A stretch of 64,000 nucleotides of DNA. Source: Symbiodinium natans. Its lineage: Eukaryota > Sar > Dinophyceae > Suessiales > Symbiodiniaceae. The notes beneath the pieces were generated by a model. The model saw nothing but the letters and a program-made list of their open reading frames with translations, searched no databases and had not been told where the DNA came from. The translations under genes and the position numbers were made by a program. Shown here one piece after another: positions 9,011 to 25,467 of this stretch; the first letter of the stretch is position 1, and each line of letters opens with the position of its first letter. The stretch is from the NCBI GenBank assembly GCA_905221605.1, contig CAJNDS010000020.1:62001-126000 (forward strand). Direction: 5' to 3'.

Positions 9011-10670
9011 GACCAGAGAATCTCATCGAGCCCTCAATACATAAAACCCTAAAACCCTGCTAGATACCCGAAGAACTAAAACCCCAATACCCGCAACCGT
9101 AAAAACTCAAAGCCCCAAAACGCTAAAGACCTTGAAGCCCTGAAACTCTCAAACCCTGAAACCCCCAAACCCTGAAACCATCAAACCCTGCAACCCCCTA
9201 AGCCCTGGAACCGTCAAACCCCTCGAACCCTCAAAGAAGCGCAACGCTGAACTGGGGCCATCGTGCAGAGCCTGATAGGGGTTTGTATAGTTGCTTTAAC
9301 TTAAGCCGCAGAAAACCCGAGAGCTTTTGGCCTGCTTTGCCCAACGCCTGTTTCTACCCCTAAAAAGGCCTGGTTAACAGCTGTCGGAAAGCAGAATTCA
9401 GATCCATGTCGCTCGAAGGGCGGGGGGGGGGGCAGGGCGGCAAGAAAAAACAACAACAAAGTAGGCAAAGCAACTGAATACATGGGGTACCTAGATGACT
9501 GCCATGGTCAGGGAAGAACAAATAAGCCTATATAGACCCCAAACCCAAAACCCTAACACACTGAACTTTCGTGCGATGGCTCCACATGCACCTGGGCATT
9601 AGACGGTGCCCCCGCCGCTTTGCATTTGCTTTGCTGTTGCACGCTGTGCTCGTGCCAGGATGCAGCAAACAATGTTTGCAAGTCTTGCTTTTTGGCCGGC
9701 CTGAACCATGCTCAAGTCAGGCAGCGATCGAGTGAGGTAAGGTGCTGCATCGACACTCGTTTCAGCAAATCTTGTAGCTGTGCAAATCTGGATCAGCATG
9801 GCTCATCGACTTGCTTCGTTGGCAGAGTGTTCTTCTTCCTCTGTACAGAAGGCCTTCGAGGAAGGCTGGGTTTGAGCAGGTTGCTTGCCCGAACCCCGAG
9901 CCCGGGCGTCTGAGTTTCCGCGTGTTCATGGGCGCATATCCTCTGTAGAGCTGGAGCAGGTTTGATGCATATGCCGCCAGCATACTGGGCCAGCTGTCTG
10001 ACTGCGATGTACAATGGTGAGGACAGTACTTACAAATAGAGTCCCTATGTGTGTGTGTGTGTGTGTGTCAAGCAGATCTGCAAAGCCCTTCGTTACAGGA
10101 GCCCCCCACGTCAGGAGATGATATCGTGACAATGGTGGTAGAAAATATCAAGCTGGATGGTGTTTGCAAGCACTTTCGTGAGCTCTTCAACGAAGCAGCC
10201 CCTCGACCTTTTTTTATACCATCGTGCATCAATCTAGCAGCAGCTCCAGCAGAAGCCCTGCACCTGCCCAGGCATGTGTTCAACCTAGTGATGGCCCCCG
10301 TGAGCAGCCGTGAGTTGATCGCGGTCGTGCGGGTCTTGTCTCGAGCTTCTTCTACAACAGCCCAAGTTTAGGTGAGGCACATGTGCTTCGATCTAGCTCA
10401 AGGCAGTTTTTGTCATGCCTCTGGGGAATCTGAGCTATCTAGCAGACATGCTCACCTGACAACATGGGTCTGCCTGGGGAGAAAGGGAGCAACACACTTG
10501 ATGCATGCGCTGTAAATGCAGCAGCGACGCTTCTAGTAAATGTGCTTGCAGTACCTACTGTACCCTGCGCAGGTGACAGATCGTCTTTGTTGGATTGATC
10601 GATTTACATGGTCCTCATCCAGCCGAGGAAGGCCAGACAGCACAACCCGAAACCTCAATGGCCGATTTAA
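9011..10670. other. Divergent strand-switch region
   Basis: Degenerate CCCTAAA-like sequence fills 9035-9240. A poly-G run lies at 9422-9432 and a TG microsatellite at 10048-10069. Several short frames exist, for example at 10051-10371, but none has a recognisable motif or convincing splice context. Genes to the left run minus, those to the right plus. Confidence 0.5.
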
Positions 10671-10818
10671 CCCTGCTTTCCTCAACCCCTAACCCCAAAC
10701 CATAAGCCCTAAGCCCTCTAAACCCTAAACCCTAAACCCTAAACCCTAAGCCCTAAACCCTAAACCCTAAACCCTAAACCCTAAACCCTAAACCCTAAAC
10801 CCTAAACCCTGCCTTGTC
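10671..10818. repeat. Internal (CCCTAAA)n array
   Basis: Degenerate at first, then about 15 near-perfect CCCTAAA units. It may lie in an intron of the plus-strand gene block. Confidence 0.9.
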
Positions 10819-11174
10819 TCTGTAGTCTGAACAAAACCAACCTGCCTCACGGTTAACCCCACGGTGCAGGCTGTCATCTGGATCATCTGCCTGGCCTTGG
10901 CGGCCGAGGCGCGCCATTCTTTTTTTGGGGATTGTAGTTCGGGGTGGTCAGCGAAGGTTCTGTTCAAAGTGTGCGTCTTACAATATTTGCGCAGTACCAC
11001 TACAGGATGCATGAATGCCTCGGCTTATTGGGCTAGCCGATGTTGTTGGCTGCAGGCTCTGCTCTGCAGCTGCTGGACTTCACAAAGAGGCCAGTGGGAA
11101 CAAAGGTGCATTGGGAGGTTACTAGCGCCATGGCTCTTTAAAGAGTCTTGCAATGCTTTGCAAAAAACACTTAC

Positions 11175-11298
11175 TACTTGGAGGGTCATGGTACTTACTA
11201 AGAACCAATTATATGACTGTATGAAAACCATATTAAGGGGCTTAAGGGGCTTATAAGTGGTTATAAATTGGTTAATAAGTTCCATGATCCTCCAAGTA
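11175..11298. mobile_element. 124-bp inverted-repeat element (MITE-like), copy 1
   Basis: Starts TACTTGGAGGGTCATGG and ends with the inverse, CCATGATCCTCCAAGTA. The terminal inverted repeats pair over about 32 bp with few mismatches (inner parts AAGAACCAAT and ATTGGTTAATAA). The interior holds GGGGCTTA repeats. A second copy of the same length lies at 22931-23054. No coding capacity. Confidence 0.8.
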
Positions 11299-11397
11299 TG
11301 TCTTCCCTCTAGTAAGGCAGGAGTGCACTGCGGTTTGTGCTTGCTGGATCCCTGTTCGTCACAGTGCGGGGGTATAGTGGCGTAATCTTGGGGTTGA

Positions 11398-11720
11398 GTG
11401 CTGGTAGCTGCCATGGCGGATGTCGACAATGAGGAAAGTGACATTCCGTGGCCTGACAAAGGCCTGCTATGCGCACGTTGGGAGCGTAGAGGTCTCATTC
11501 GGGAGCAAATGAGAGCTGATCGCGCATTATTGGGATGGCCTTCAAAAGTTTCGGTTGGTGCAGCCACTTTGCCGGCTTTGAAAATCAACCGATTCATTGT
11601 TGGCGATATCATTACGGTGTGGGCGACTACATGTGATCAGCCCAAGTCTCCGCCTATTGGTTGGCTCCGGCAGGAGGCCGGTGGTCTTGAATTTCAATCG
11701 AAGCGCCCTGTAGAGCGAAA
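11398..11720 (+). CDS. Possible exon of unknown plus-strand gene
   Basis: The frame reads MADVDNEESDIPWPDKGLL and then a charged stretch (REQMRADRALLGWPSK), with INRFIVGDIITVW further on. The composition is protein-like, but no family is recognised and no splice sites were fixed. It ends in CCCTAAA repeat. It could belong to the gene starting before 12.3 kb. Confidence 0.25.
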
Positions 11721-11721
11721 G

Positions 11722-11826
11722 CCTCAAACCCTAAACCCTAAACCATAAACCCTATAAACCCTAAACCCCTAAACCCTAAACCCCTAAACCCCTAAATCCT
11801 AAACCCTAAACCCTAAACCCTAAACT
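11722..11826. repeat. Internal CCCTAAA array with CCCCTAAA and CCTATAAA variants
   Basis: About 14 units, several with an extra C or a TA insertion, between candidate exons on the plus strand. Confidence 0.9.
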
Positions 11827-12072
11827 CATGTAGTAGCTGCCCTAAACAGCTTCAACCCTCAAAGACCGATCCTTGAAAGCCCAAGCCAATGTGACCCCAT
11901 CCTCTCTGCATGCAGGTCTCCTTGCTGCACCAGCAACTTCTTCCGCCGCAGTCCTTAAACGCTGTGACCGAGTACGTGGATCAGTGGGGATGCAAGAGGC
12001 TGAGCTCTTTGTGTATCCGGAGGTTTCGTGCGGGAATCACCAAGTTTCGGGACTGCCTGCTGGGATTTGAAT

Positions 12073-12300
12073 GGGTTTGGTTTTAGGTTGTAGGGTTTAG
12101 GGCTTAGGTTTTAGGGTTTTAAGGTTTTTGGGTTTTAGAGGTTTAGGATTTAGGGTTTATGGGTACCCTAGCCCTGAAACCAACCCATTTTAAACCAAAC
12201 CATAAAGAGTAGATGTAACTAAATAAATATAAATATAAATAAATAAATAAATATAGATATATATATATATATTTATGGTATATAGGCTTATATACCCTCT
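12073..12300. repeat. Degenerate TTTAGGG tract and A/T-rich microsatellite
   Basis: TTTAGGG/TTTTAGGG units at 12073-12162 are followed by AAATAAAT and TATATA stretches to about 12300, just before the acceptor of the next exon. Confidence 0.8.
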
Positions 12301-12338
12301 CATCCTGTAATCATGTTTTCTTCGTGCTGCTAGTGCAG

Positions 12339-15150
12339 GACTCTGCCTTAAACTTTTTGATGGAGCTTATGTTTGACGCCTGGGGTGACACAGCACCTGC
12401 GCCCGCACCAGCAGCTGCACCCGCGCCTGCAGCTGCACCCGCGGCTGCAGCTGCGCCCGCGCCAGCAGCACCGGTGCCTGCACCCGCACCTGCAGCTGCA
12501 CCGGCTGCACCTGCAGCACCAGCCGCTCTGGCCATGCCAGCTTCTGCTGCAGCAGCCCCACCAGTTCCCACACCAGTGGCCCCTGCAGCCACAACTGCAA
12601 CCGCAGTTTCAACACCACTTGTGCCAGCTGCTGCAGCAGCTCCGCCAGTTCCCGCACCGGTGCCCTCTGCTGCGGCTGCAGCAGGACCGGGGGCACCCCC
12701 TCCTGCTGCGGCAGCACCTTCTGATGCACCAGCAGCGCTGGCTGGGCCCAATCCCGAACTTGCATCCACGCATTCCACGGCTGCAGCGTCTGCAGCTTTC
12801 GAGGCATCAACGCATGGTCCAGAAGAGGCCACAGATGATGACATGGAGGGTGACGATGTGGCACGCTATTTGGGCTACGATTTTGCCTTGGTTGCTGATG
12901 AAGGAACGGTGGCTGAGATCGATGCTTACATGATCCCAGGCGACGAAGCTGCGAGCGACGCAGCAATGGACCCAATCTATGCAAGCATGCTCTTGGTCGA
13001 GGACATGGTCATGGATGAGGCCACCTCATCTGCAGATGATGGTGGCAGCCGGCGCATGAATGGGTCTGCAGAGCATGACTTTGCAGGAGAGGGTCCTGCC
13101 GTTGAGGACATGGTCATGGATGAGGACACCTCATCTACAGATGATGCTGGCAGCCTGCGCATGAATGGGTCTGCAGAGCATGACTTTGCAGGAGAGGGTC
13201 CTGCTGTCGTGGATGCAGCGCCTGTCGAAGCTATCAGGCATGAGTGCGAGGAGCCAGCTGAAGGCAGCCTGGACGCAAGTGCGGGCAGCAAGGAGGAGAT
13301 GCCACAGGTCCTTCCTAAGATCGAAGGGCCCAATGTGCTTTCAAATGCTGCCACGCTTGAAATGCACCCAAGCAGTGCGCCCTCCGAGCCAGAGCCGTGT
13401 GATCCCCCAAAGAAATCCCAAGCCGAACTTCTCGCGAAGCTCGCAGAGCTCCAGACGCTTGCTTTCAATGTTGTCGTATATTTTTTTTTGCATTTATGCG
13501 GGGATAGTCTAGCATGGCCCGGGCTTGCAATTTTGCTTTTTAAGGCAACGGTTGGCCGCGAGGAAAGCAGCCAAGCAAGCAGCCAAGCGGGCCGAGCCGC
13601 CTGCAAATCTTGATCGTGATCCCTGTCGACACGAGACTCAGCAGTATGATGGGGATCTGGTCGCTGCAGGCTTTGCAGCAGAATCAGTTCAGGTGGAAGC
13701 AGCTTGGGAGCGAGCCAGCACGACCACGACTGAGCCGGAGTGGCTTCCTGATGAGGCTCTGCGATCGGCCCCGACTTTGGACTTGGGTGTTGTGCGGATG
13801 GCCACCAGCTTGGACTTAGAAAATGACAGGCCTGATCACGTGCCTCGAAGTTCAAGCGACGGCCTGGGCGTGTGGTCTTACCAGGAGCTAGATGAGATCG
13901 CAGGGGAGGGCAAGTTGCAGAGCTTTGCGGACAAGAGCGCGCCAGAGAGCATGCATGGTGAACCGAGTGAGCCACGGAGCACAGATGGTGAGCTGGGCGA
14001 GCCAAAGAACACATGCGGTGAGCCAGAGCCAGAGAACGTGCATGGTGAACGACAGGATGTGTCTGCTGGCAACGAGACTGAGCAGGCCGATGCGGGTGAA
14101 GTGGCCGAGGGAGAGCCAGAGAACACGCATGGTGTGTCTGCTGGCAAGGAGACTGAGCAGGCCAATGCGGGCTTCGACGTGCTGAACTTTGAGGTTCAGC
14201 CGCCTTGCTTTGTAACTGCAGGCATGTGCGATCATGAGCATATAACTCTATCATGTGTTCTCGCGCAGGATAAGATAAGCAGAATCGAGCAGTTCAAGAC
14301 TGGCAAGAATGCTGCGGAGGACGAAGAGCCCACTGGTGGCCGTGGACGTGGCAAAGGGCCTGGCCGTGGCGGCCGTGGACGTGCCAGGGGGCGTGGCCGT
14401 GGCCGTGCTGCAGCCACTGACCCAGCCCCCACTGTAGTCGCAACTCCTGAAAAGAAGCAAACCGAGCCTGCTGGCGATGATGCAGACATGAGCGCGCCCA
14501 AAGAGAGCCGTGCCCCCACAAGGCTGCGCAGCAAGACGAGCCCAAAACAGCTTCAGAAAGTTGAGAAGCCAAAGGCCAAAGCTTGCCCCAAGCCGAAAAC
14601 ATCCCAGCCAAATCCCAAAGCCAGGGCCAAAAAGCCAGCCCAGGAGCCAGTCCCACTTGAGGCCGAACCCGTGAAGAAGCCCAGGCTGAGTACCGACGAG
14701 CGCCCCGAGCCAAGCCAGCCAAGCAAGGAGCCGGCCAAAGACAAGGAGCCAGCTTTTGCGAAGAGGTTCAAACCAGAGGGCCCAACCGCTTCGCGGCACT
14801 GGCTTGCAATCCGGGAAGTCTTTAACTCTGAGCTTCGAAGCCATTTCACTACCCCAGGGAAGATGCAGGACATGTGCTGTTGAAAATCTACATATAAAAC
14901 CCTAAACCCTAAACCCTAAACCCTCAACCCTCAACCCTAAACCCTAAACCCTAAACCCTAAACCCTAAACCCTAAACCCTAAACCTATGTATTTATATAT
15001 ACAGTGCACTAACATCTGTGCCAGGACATTTGGTGGAAGTTTGTCAAGCCGCACTTAAAGGCTGCTGCTGCCGAGCAGTCCTTGGAGGCTTACATCGAGA
15101 TATGTCTGACGCATGCGCAGGGTTTCCTGGAGACGCACCGGACCTCGTGA
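12339..15150 (+). CDS. Ala/Pro-rich N-terminus, acidic repeats, RG-rich centre: probable nuclear protein
   Basis: Exon 1 begins after TGCTAGTGCAG at 12339 and runs to about 13470. It encodes a long Ala/Pro tract (about 12395-12750), then acidic sequence with two copies of a 40-residue unit around EDMVMDE and GSAEHDFAGEGPA. An intron of about 75 bp with a long T run follows. The next exon, from about 13545 (RLAARKAAKQAAKRAEPP), runs to 14868. Within it, 14194-14268 (GT...CAG, 75 nt) could be a retained, in-frame intron. An RG box (GRGGRGRARGRGRGRA, near 14360-14410) and a Lys/Pro-rich tail suggest nucleic-acid binding. A GA-donor telomeric intron (14869-15024) precedes the last exon, 15025-15150 (DIWWKFVKPHL to stop). 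No enzymatic domain seen. It resembles multi-copy dinoflagellate proteins. Confidence 0.6.
14869..15024 (+). repeat. Telomeric-repeat intron with GA donor
   Basis: The 156-nt intron holds about 12 CCCTAAA units. The exon before ends ATGCAG, followed by GACATG; the next exon starts after CCAG with GACATT. The 8-bp direct repeat CAGGACAT therefore marks both junctions, as a target-site duplication would. Confidence 0.65.
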
Positions 15151-16476
15151 GATTACGCCCGGGGTGCAGCGCTGCCCCAGCGGGCAAGCTGCCCAGAGAT
15201 TTTGTTGATCGATGGATGTACCCAAACCGATCTATATACCTCGTTGTTTTTGTCATCCCTATATAACCCCTTTAAAGCCTGAAACCCCTAAACCTAAAAA
15301 CCCTTTCTAACCCTTGCAACCCCACTAGCTGCAAAAAGCCCTGCCCCTTTTTACCCTGATCCCTGTACACCGTTTGCTCATGCTCTACGCATGCACGTAG
15401 GCAAAGCCTGCAACGCGTGCTAGCTGTGATTACGATCTTTCTATGCCTCTATCACACGGAGAGGCTGCAAAGTGAGCTGAAGTTTTTTTAGAAACTTCAT
15501 GCCTGGGGAGGAACCTCAGACTCTGTGCACATGGGGGGACTTGATGCTTTCAAGGGGAATCAGCTGTGCTACTACGACCAAGCGCAAAAAGTTGCGCTTG
15601 CACTGCACCATCCCAACCATTTTGTCTTATATAGATGGAAGATACGTTTCTCCTATATGGATATGCAGGCCCCAAAGACTGAACGCCCCGTCGAAGTGCC
15701 CCTTTCTAGACAACACCAAGCGAGCCAATTGCTTTGCAGGCCACATCATGGCTCCACGACAGAACATCAGCGGCCTGCTGAAGCAAGGGATCTCGTTTGG
15801 GTCAACCGGCAACGCTGGCTTGCTTATGTGCTGCATGGCTGAACGTGCACTTGCTCAATCCCTGTCTGTGTCCTATCCCGAAGGCCCCCCCCCCCAACCA
15901 ACTCGACTCGGCATTTCAGCCAGCTCTCATCCCAAACCCTATGCTTGGAGGTTCATGGGTAGGCTCTAATATATACATATGTATATATATATATATATGT
16001 AGGGCTTAGGGCTATTAGGCTTTAGGCTTTCGGGTTCTTAGGGTCTACAGGGTTTAGGGTTCTAAAAGTTTAGGGGGCGTTTTAGGGTGTGTAGGGTTTA
16101 GGGTCCAGGGTTTATGTTTAGGGGGCAACCAATGTCCTGAAAGCCAGCAGCTCAAAGACAGTCGTGGTGGAATCGTCGATGTTGACAGTGTCTGCCTCAT
16201 GTGTGTGTGTTTGTTTGTGGCATCGATCTATAATTGTACATGGCTTCCTACGCGTACATACCATGATTCCTTCAGCTCGAATGGGGCCAGCTGTGGAGCG
16301 TACAGTGAGAAGGTTGATGTCTTTGGGTGCGCCAAAGGAAGCTGGGGCTGCATCTTACGTGTACACCGTGTTTGAATTCTAGTAAGAAGATTTCACGGCA
16401 GTCAATGTTGTACCTGCAACTACAGGCCTTCTTAGCGATCATCTTGTTATGCTCTTGGCTCACGACAACGCCGCAG
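15151..16476 (+). other. Candidate upstream exons and repeat
   Basis: Possible coding stretches at about 15525-15645 (MGGLDAFKGNQLCYYDQAQK) and 15690-15840 (PVEVPLSRQHQASQLLCR) could be 5' exons of the methyltransferase-like gene. Their splice sites were not fixed. Degenerate TTTAGGG repeat lies at about 16000-16125 and a TATA microsatellite at 15970-16000. Confidence 0.4.
15943..15965. mobile_element. Half copy of the 124-bp inverted-repeat element
   Basis: GCTTGGAGGTTCATGGGTAG matches one terminal repeat of the elements at 11175 and 22931. No opposing end was found nearby, so this looks like a solo terminus. Confidence 0.55.
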
Positions 16477-18498
16477 TTTATGTGTCGCTACAACGATGTG
16501 ATCGAGTTGTTCTCGGGTACGGGGCGAATTTGCCAGCTGGCCTTGGCTGCTGGATATTTTGCTATTGCGCATGATCGAGACTACGATCCACACGGGGGGC
16601 CTGAAGGGAGCTGCATGGACCTGAACAAAGATGCAGGCTATTTGCACCCAGTCTACAATAATGTCCCAATCCCACTAAAACCCTGAACACACTTGCAAAT
16701 CAACCCTCCACCCTGAGGGTTAAACCGTCCTCAGGCTTGCAATCCTGATGCTGCTCTCATCGCACCCGGACGGGTCTGTGGTGAACCTGGGCATCGAATG
16801 CTCATCATTTGTCTTCATGTCGCGGGGAGTCTCGCGCAGAACATGCTTGACACCAATGGGTTGCCATTTGTACCCTTGCATTGCCAGTGCCAACAAATAC
16901 ACCTCAAGGTAGGGTAGACGAAGATGAAGGTTTACTATTTGGTACTTCCTAGATGGAAACCTCAAAACCGATCTGATTAATCCGAATAATGGTGCCTGGA
17001 GGTCTTGCCTTCTGTTGATGTTGATCCACACGCTGGGCTCTATGTGGGTGGTCGAGCAACCCTCTAGTTCCCTGTTGTCTGACCACAGTGGCTTCCAGTC
17101 CATGCTCAGAAGCTTCGAGGCTTTTGGAGTTCAGGCTACTTGATAGCATATAGTGTAAGTGTGCTTGCTGTGATCTGCGAGGCAAGCCCAAATGAAACAT
17201 TCACGTCAAATCTCAACCGAGACGTATCGACAAGAGTTCTGGTTGGGCCTGTACAACCACTATATGCCAAAGAGGACAGTGGTATGGTCCAATTCTCCGG
17301 TGATCCGATTCTTGGACAAGGGGCCGTTGAGCCGACTTGCTAAATCAGTGCGTGCTAAAATGAAGAGGAATTCCTCCAAGAAAGGCTATGTGCAGTACAG
17401 GGACGCCAAAGGCCAGCGCAAAACCAAGGGCAGTTCCCAGCTGAAGCGAAGCCAGTGCCTAGGATGCACAACTCCAGTCAGGGAGATCTGCAAGTTGTTA
17501 CTTAAGTTTTGGGACCTAAACCCTAAACCCTGAACCCTAAACCCTAAACCCTAAGCCCTAAGCCCTAAACCCTAAACCCTAAACCCTAAACCCTAAACCC
17601 CAGGGCAAATTTTGGGTCCAAATTTTCCCGGTCATGTAAATTTACATGACGACTTTTGTACCCATTCCAGTTAGCTTGTCTCGCTAGTTTTGGTAGCTGT
17701 ACAGTTGTTGCCACACACATTGTGCCTGTTTTGGCCGTGCAAACTTGTGGGGAAGGGGGGGTGGAGGGGGGTGGGTGGACGGGGGTGGAGCGGGGACGGG
17801 GCCAGGGAGGGGAGGGGGGGGCCCATGTGAAGTCCCCAAGTCCTCTAAGTCTATTTCGACCTCCAACTAAACGCTCTACAAGCCCTGCAGGTCTATAAGT
17901 CCGCCCACACACAAACATCAACCCAAAGGTCACCCTAATTGCCCTCCCATTGAAACTGCTGCAGATGAAAGGCGATATCCTGCAAAGTATGCCCGGGCAC
18001 TGATTGACATGGTGCCAAAGTTCCGCTATGGCTGCAATCGGCCACAAATCCCCGAGGATCGGTCTTTCAGGGTTCCTTAAAGTATGGTCTATAGGGCTGG
18101 GGAAAATACATGGACGGTCTGTGTGGGGCTTTTTCATGGACAAATACGAGGCAGTTGTTTGTATTGGGTAAGCACAGGCCTGCTATGGAATGTGCGGAGA
18201 CAGATGAACACCGAAGCCCAGTGCAAAAGCTTGTACAACCCTCGACATCGTATGCTTCAAGCACGTATACAAGAAAATTAACATCAGTCAAAGTTGACGA
18301 AGCGAATCTTTTTTATACATGTTCCCCATATGGCAGGCAGACACGTCGAAGTCTTTGGCGGAACTCTTCGCAGATTATCCATGGGAGCAAGACTCCTGGC
18401 TTGAAGCCCAACTGCTGCCGTGCATGGCCTACCTCCGACTGAGCTCTCATGTTTCGATCCCTGCGGAGTTCAAAGCTTTGATTCCAAAGAAGCCATAG
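16477..18498 (+). CDS. Methyltransferase-like protein, six exons joined in phase
   Basis: Exons inferred: 16477-16643, 16735-16908, 17002-17134, 17222-17456, 17965-18011, 18337-18498 (306 codons with stop). Donors are GC (TT|GCACCC), GT, GC (CAG|GCTACT), GC and GT; most acceptors are AG|G. Exon 1 holds NDVIELFSGTGRICQLALAA, an S-adenosylmethionine-site-like motif I (FSGxG), as in C5-cytosine methyltransferases. Exon 2 has VNLGIECSSFVFMSRGVSRR, a Cys-containing loop in the place of motif IV. Exon 3 has MWVVEQPSS, reminiscent of motif VI (EN/EQ). Later exons have MPKRTVVWSNSP and end LSSHVSIPAEFKALIPKKP. The PCQ triplet is not conserved, so catalysis is doubtful. Similar proteins are multi-copy in dinoflagellates to my knowledge. 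Upstream exons are likely. Confidence 0.6.
17517..17822. repeat. Intronic CCCTAAA array and G-rich tract
   Basis: About 12 CCCTAAA units with variants end at 17601. A strongly G-rich stretch follows at 17750-17822 (runs of 4-8 G), a likely G-quadruplex former. Both fall in the intron between exons 4 and 5 of the methyltransferase-like gene. Confidence 0.8.
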
Positions 18499-19335
18499 GT
18501 GCTCCAAATTTGAATGCACAATTCAATGTATGCCAATTACCGCAGGTGGGTGGCCTCGCAAAAGAAGGGTGCGCCGGCAGTTGGGCGGGGGGGTGGTTGA
18601 GGGTGGGGGTGGAGGGGTGGGGGTGGGGTGGGTGGGGGTTGGGGGGGGGGTGCGGTGGGGTGGGGGTTGGGGGGTGGGGGGTGGGGGGGGGCTGGGGGGT
18701 GGCAATTTTTTAAATTCGAAATAGCGTTTTTGAAAAAAAAACCATGGCGGAAATCGGCGGCCAAATGGCGGAAATCGGCGGCCAAATGGCGGAAATACCC
18801 GGAATGTCAGTTTTGATCAAATTCCGAAATGTCAGTTTTTGAAACCTGAAATGGCGGAATTTCTTGGAGAGCACCCGGAAATGGCGGAATTGCCTGGAGA
18901 GCCCCCGGAAATCTTGCTGCATGCTGGCTGCTATATCTTCTGCACACACTGGTCAATGTGCTGCACATGCGAGGGATTGTGTTCACCTACAGCCGCTTTT
19001 TGTTTTCGGGGTTATATATTGGTCATGTCCCAACAATCCCTGGCTACCGGGGAGGGCTCCTCCTCCTCGCTCCTTCGTGGGATGGAGCTCGCATCAGAAC
19101 CACTGCATGCTTTGTTGGTGACCATAAAGGGGGAGCATGATCAAGACGATGAGGAGGAGGCTGCCTTGAAGTCTGAGATACAGGCCGGGGTGTTTTGCAT
19201 TTCGGATAATGATCCAAGAATTTTGATGTTCATAGTGAAAATTATACCAGGCGACCTAACTCACAACCCTAAACCCTAAAACCATATGTAATCCCTGCAC
19301 TCTTGACCCTAAACCCTAAACCTCGATAGCTCCAG
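18499..19335 (+). other. G-rich tract, GGCGGAAAT repeat and candidate exon
   Basis: 18580-18705 is almost pure G/T with many GGGG runs. At 18744-18795 a 21-bp unit (ATGGCGGAAATCGGCGGCC) is repeated, and related ATGGCGGAA units continue to about 18910. From about 19030 to 19185 a frame reads SLATGEGSSSSLLRGMELA and then an acidic EHDQDDEEEAALKS, probably an upstream exon of the next gene. Confidence 0.5.
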
Positions 19336-24544
<5,209 letters not shown>

Positions 24545-25467
24545 CCAAGCTGCATCTTCGATCAAGTGCTTCCTTGACACTGCGGGGATGCTAGCGCACG
24601 ATGCTTCGTGGGGAATAGCACTATAGATCTACAATGACTCTACAACTCTATAATTATATTGCAGCTCTATGCTTCTCGATTGTGGAGTTTAAGCCCGGGC
24701 CCCCCTCGCATGAAGCCGCAGAAGCTGGCTTGTGCTTTACAGCTGATACGTGCGCTCGCAAGTCTGTGTCTGTGGAGCACGCCTAGAAAGTGTTTGTGTG
24801 CAGACAGCAGATCCGAGAAGCATTGCAGGTGTGCAAAATGGAATGCATTACTGCGCAGCTACCTTTTACGCGCGAGCCCGATATTGTATATATTTTCATA
24901 TATCGTATCATGGCAGGGCACGACAACGATTCGGTGCAGTCGTACGCGCTTGAAGCACTGGCGCAGACAGTGGCCGATGGGGCTGCTTGGCAGCCTGTCT
25001 GATTTCTTAGCCTTACAAAGCTCAAACCTCAAATCCTGAACAATCCATTGAGATGCACTGCTGCCAGCCAATTTGCCCCACTCCGTGGCTGTCAGCTTTG
25101 GGGATTGAAAAAATGTGTCATAAAGGGAGTGGCGTTGTTGTTTAGGGTGATATAAATAAAGATTTAGGGTTTGGAGAATAGGTATATAGGGCTTTGTGTT
25201 CTGGTTTTTTTTCAGTAGACAGGGTGGGTTACCCTAAACCCTCAGCCCCCTCCCCTCCCCCCGACCCCCCCTCCCCCAGACCCCCCCCCCCCCCGCCTGG
25301 CTTCCCAGACGTTGCTGGTTTGGATCCCCCAAACCGGGAAAATTTTGGACCCCAATATTTACCCCAAACCCTAAACTAAACCCTATAAACCTTAAACCCT
25401 AATCCCTAAACCCTAAACCCTAAATTTGAAAGTATAGAGACTTGCGTGCAAGGCTCCGGCGTGCGAA
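24545..25467 (+). other. Intergenic region
   Basis: After the stop at 24544 there is mostly unique sequence without a convincing gene. Short frames at 24650-25040 lack motifs. A C-rich run lies at 25246-25295 and CCCTAAA repeat at 25365-25425, just before the next coding frame. Confidence 0.5.

Noticed and set aside
12311-12984. Minus-strand Ala/Gly- and Leu/Gln-rich frames
   Set aside because: Shadow frames opposite the Ala/Pro-coding tract, which belongs to the plus-strand gene.
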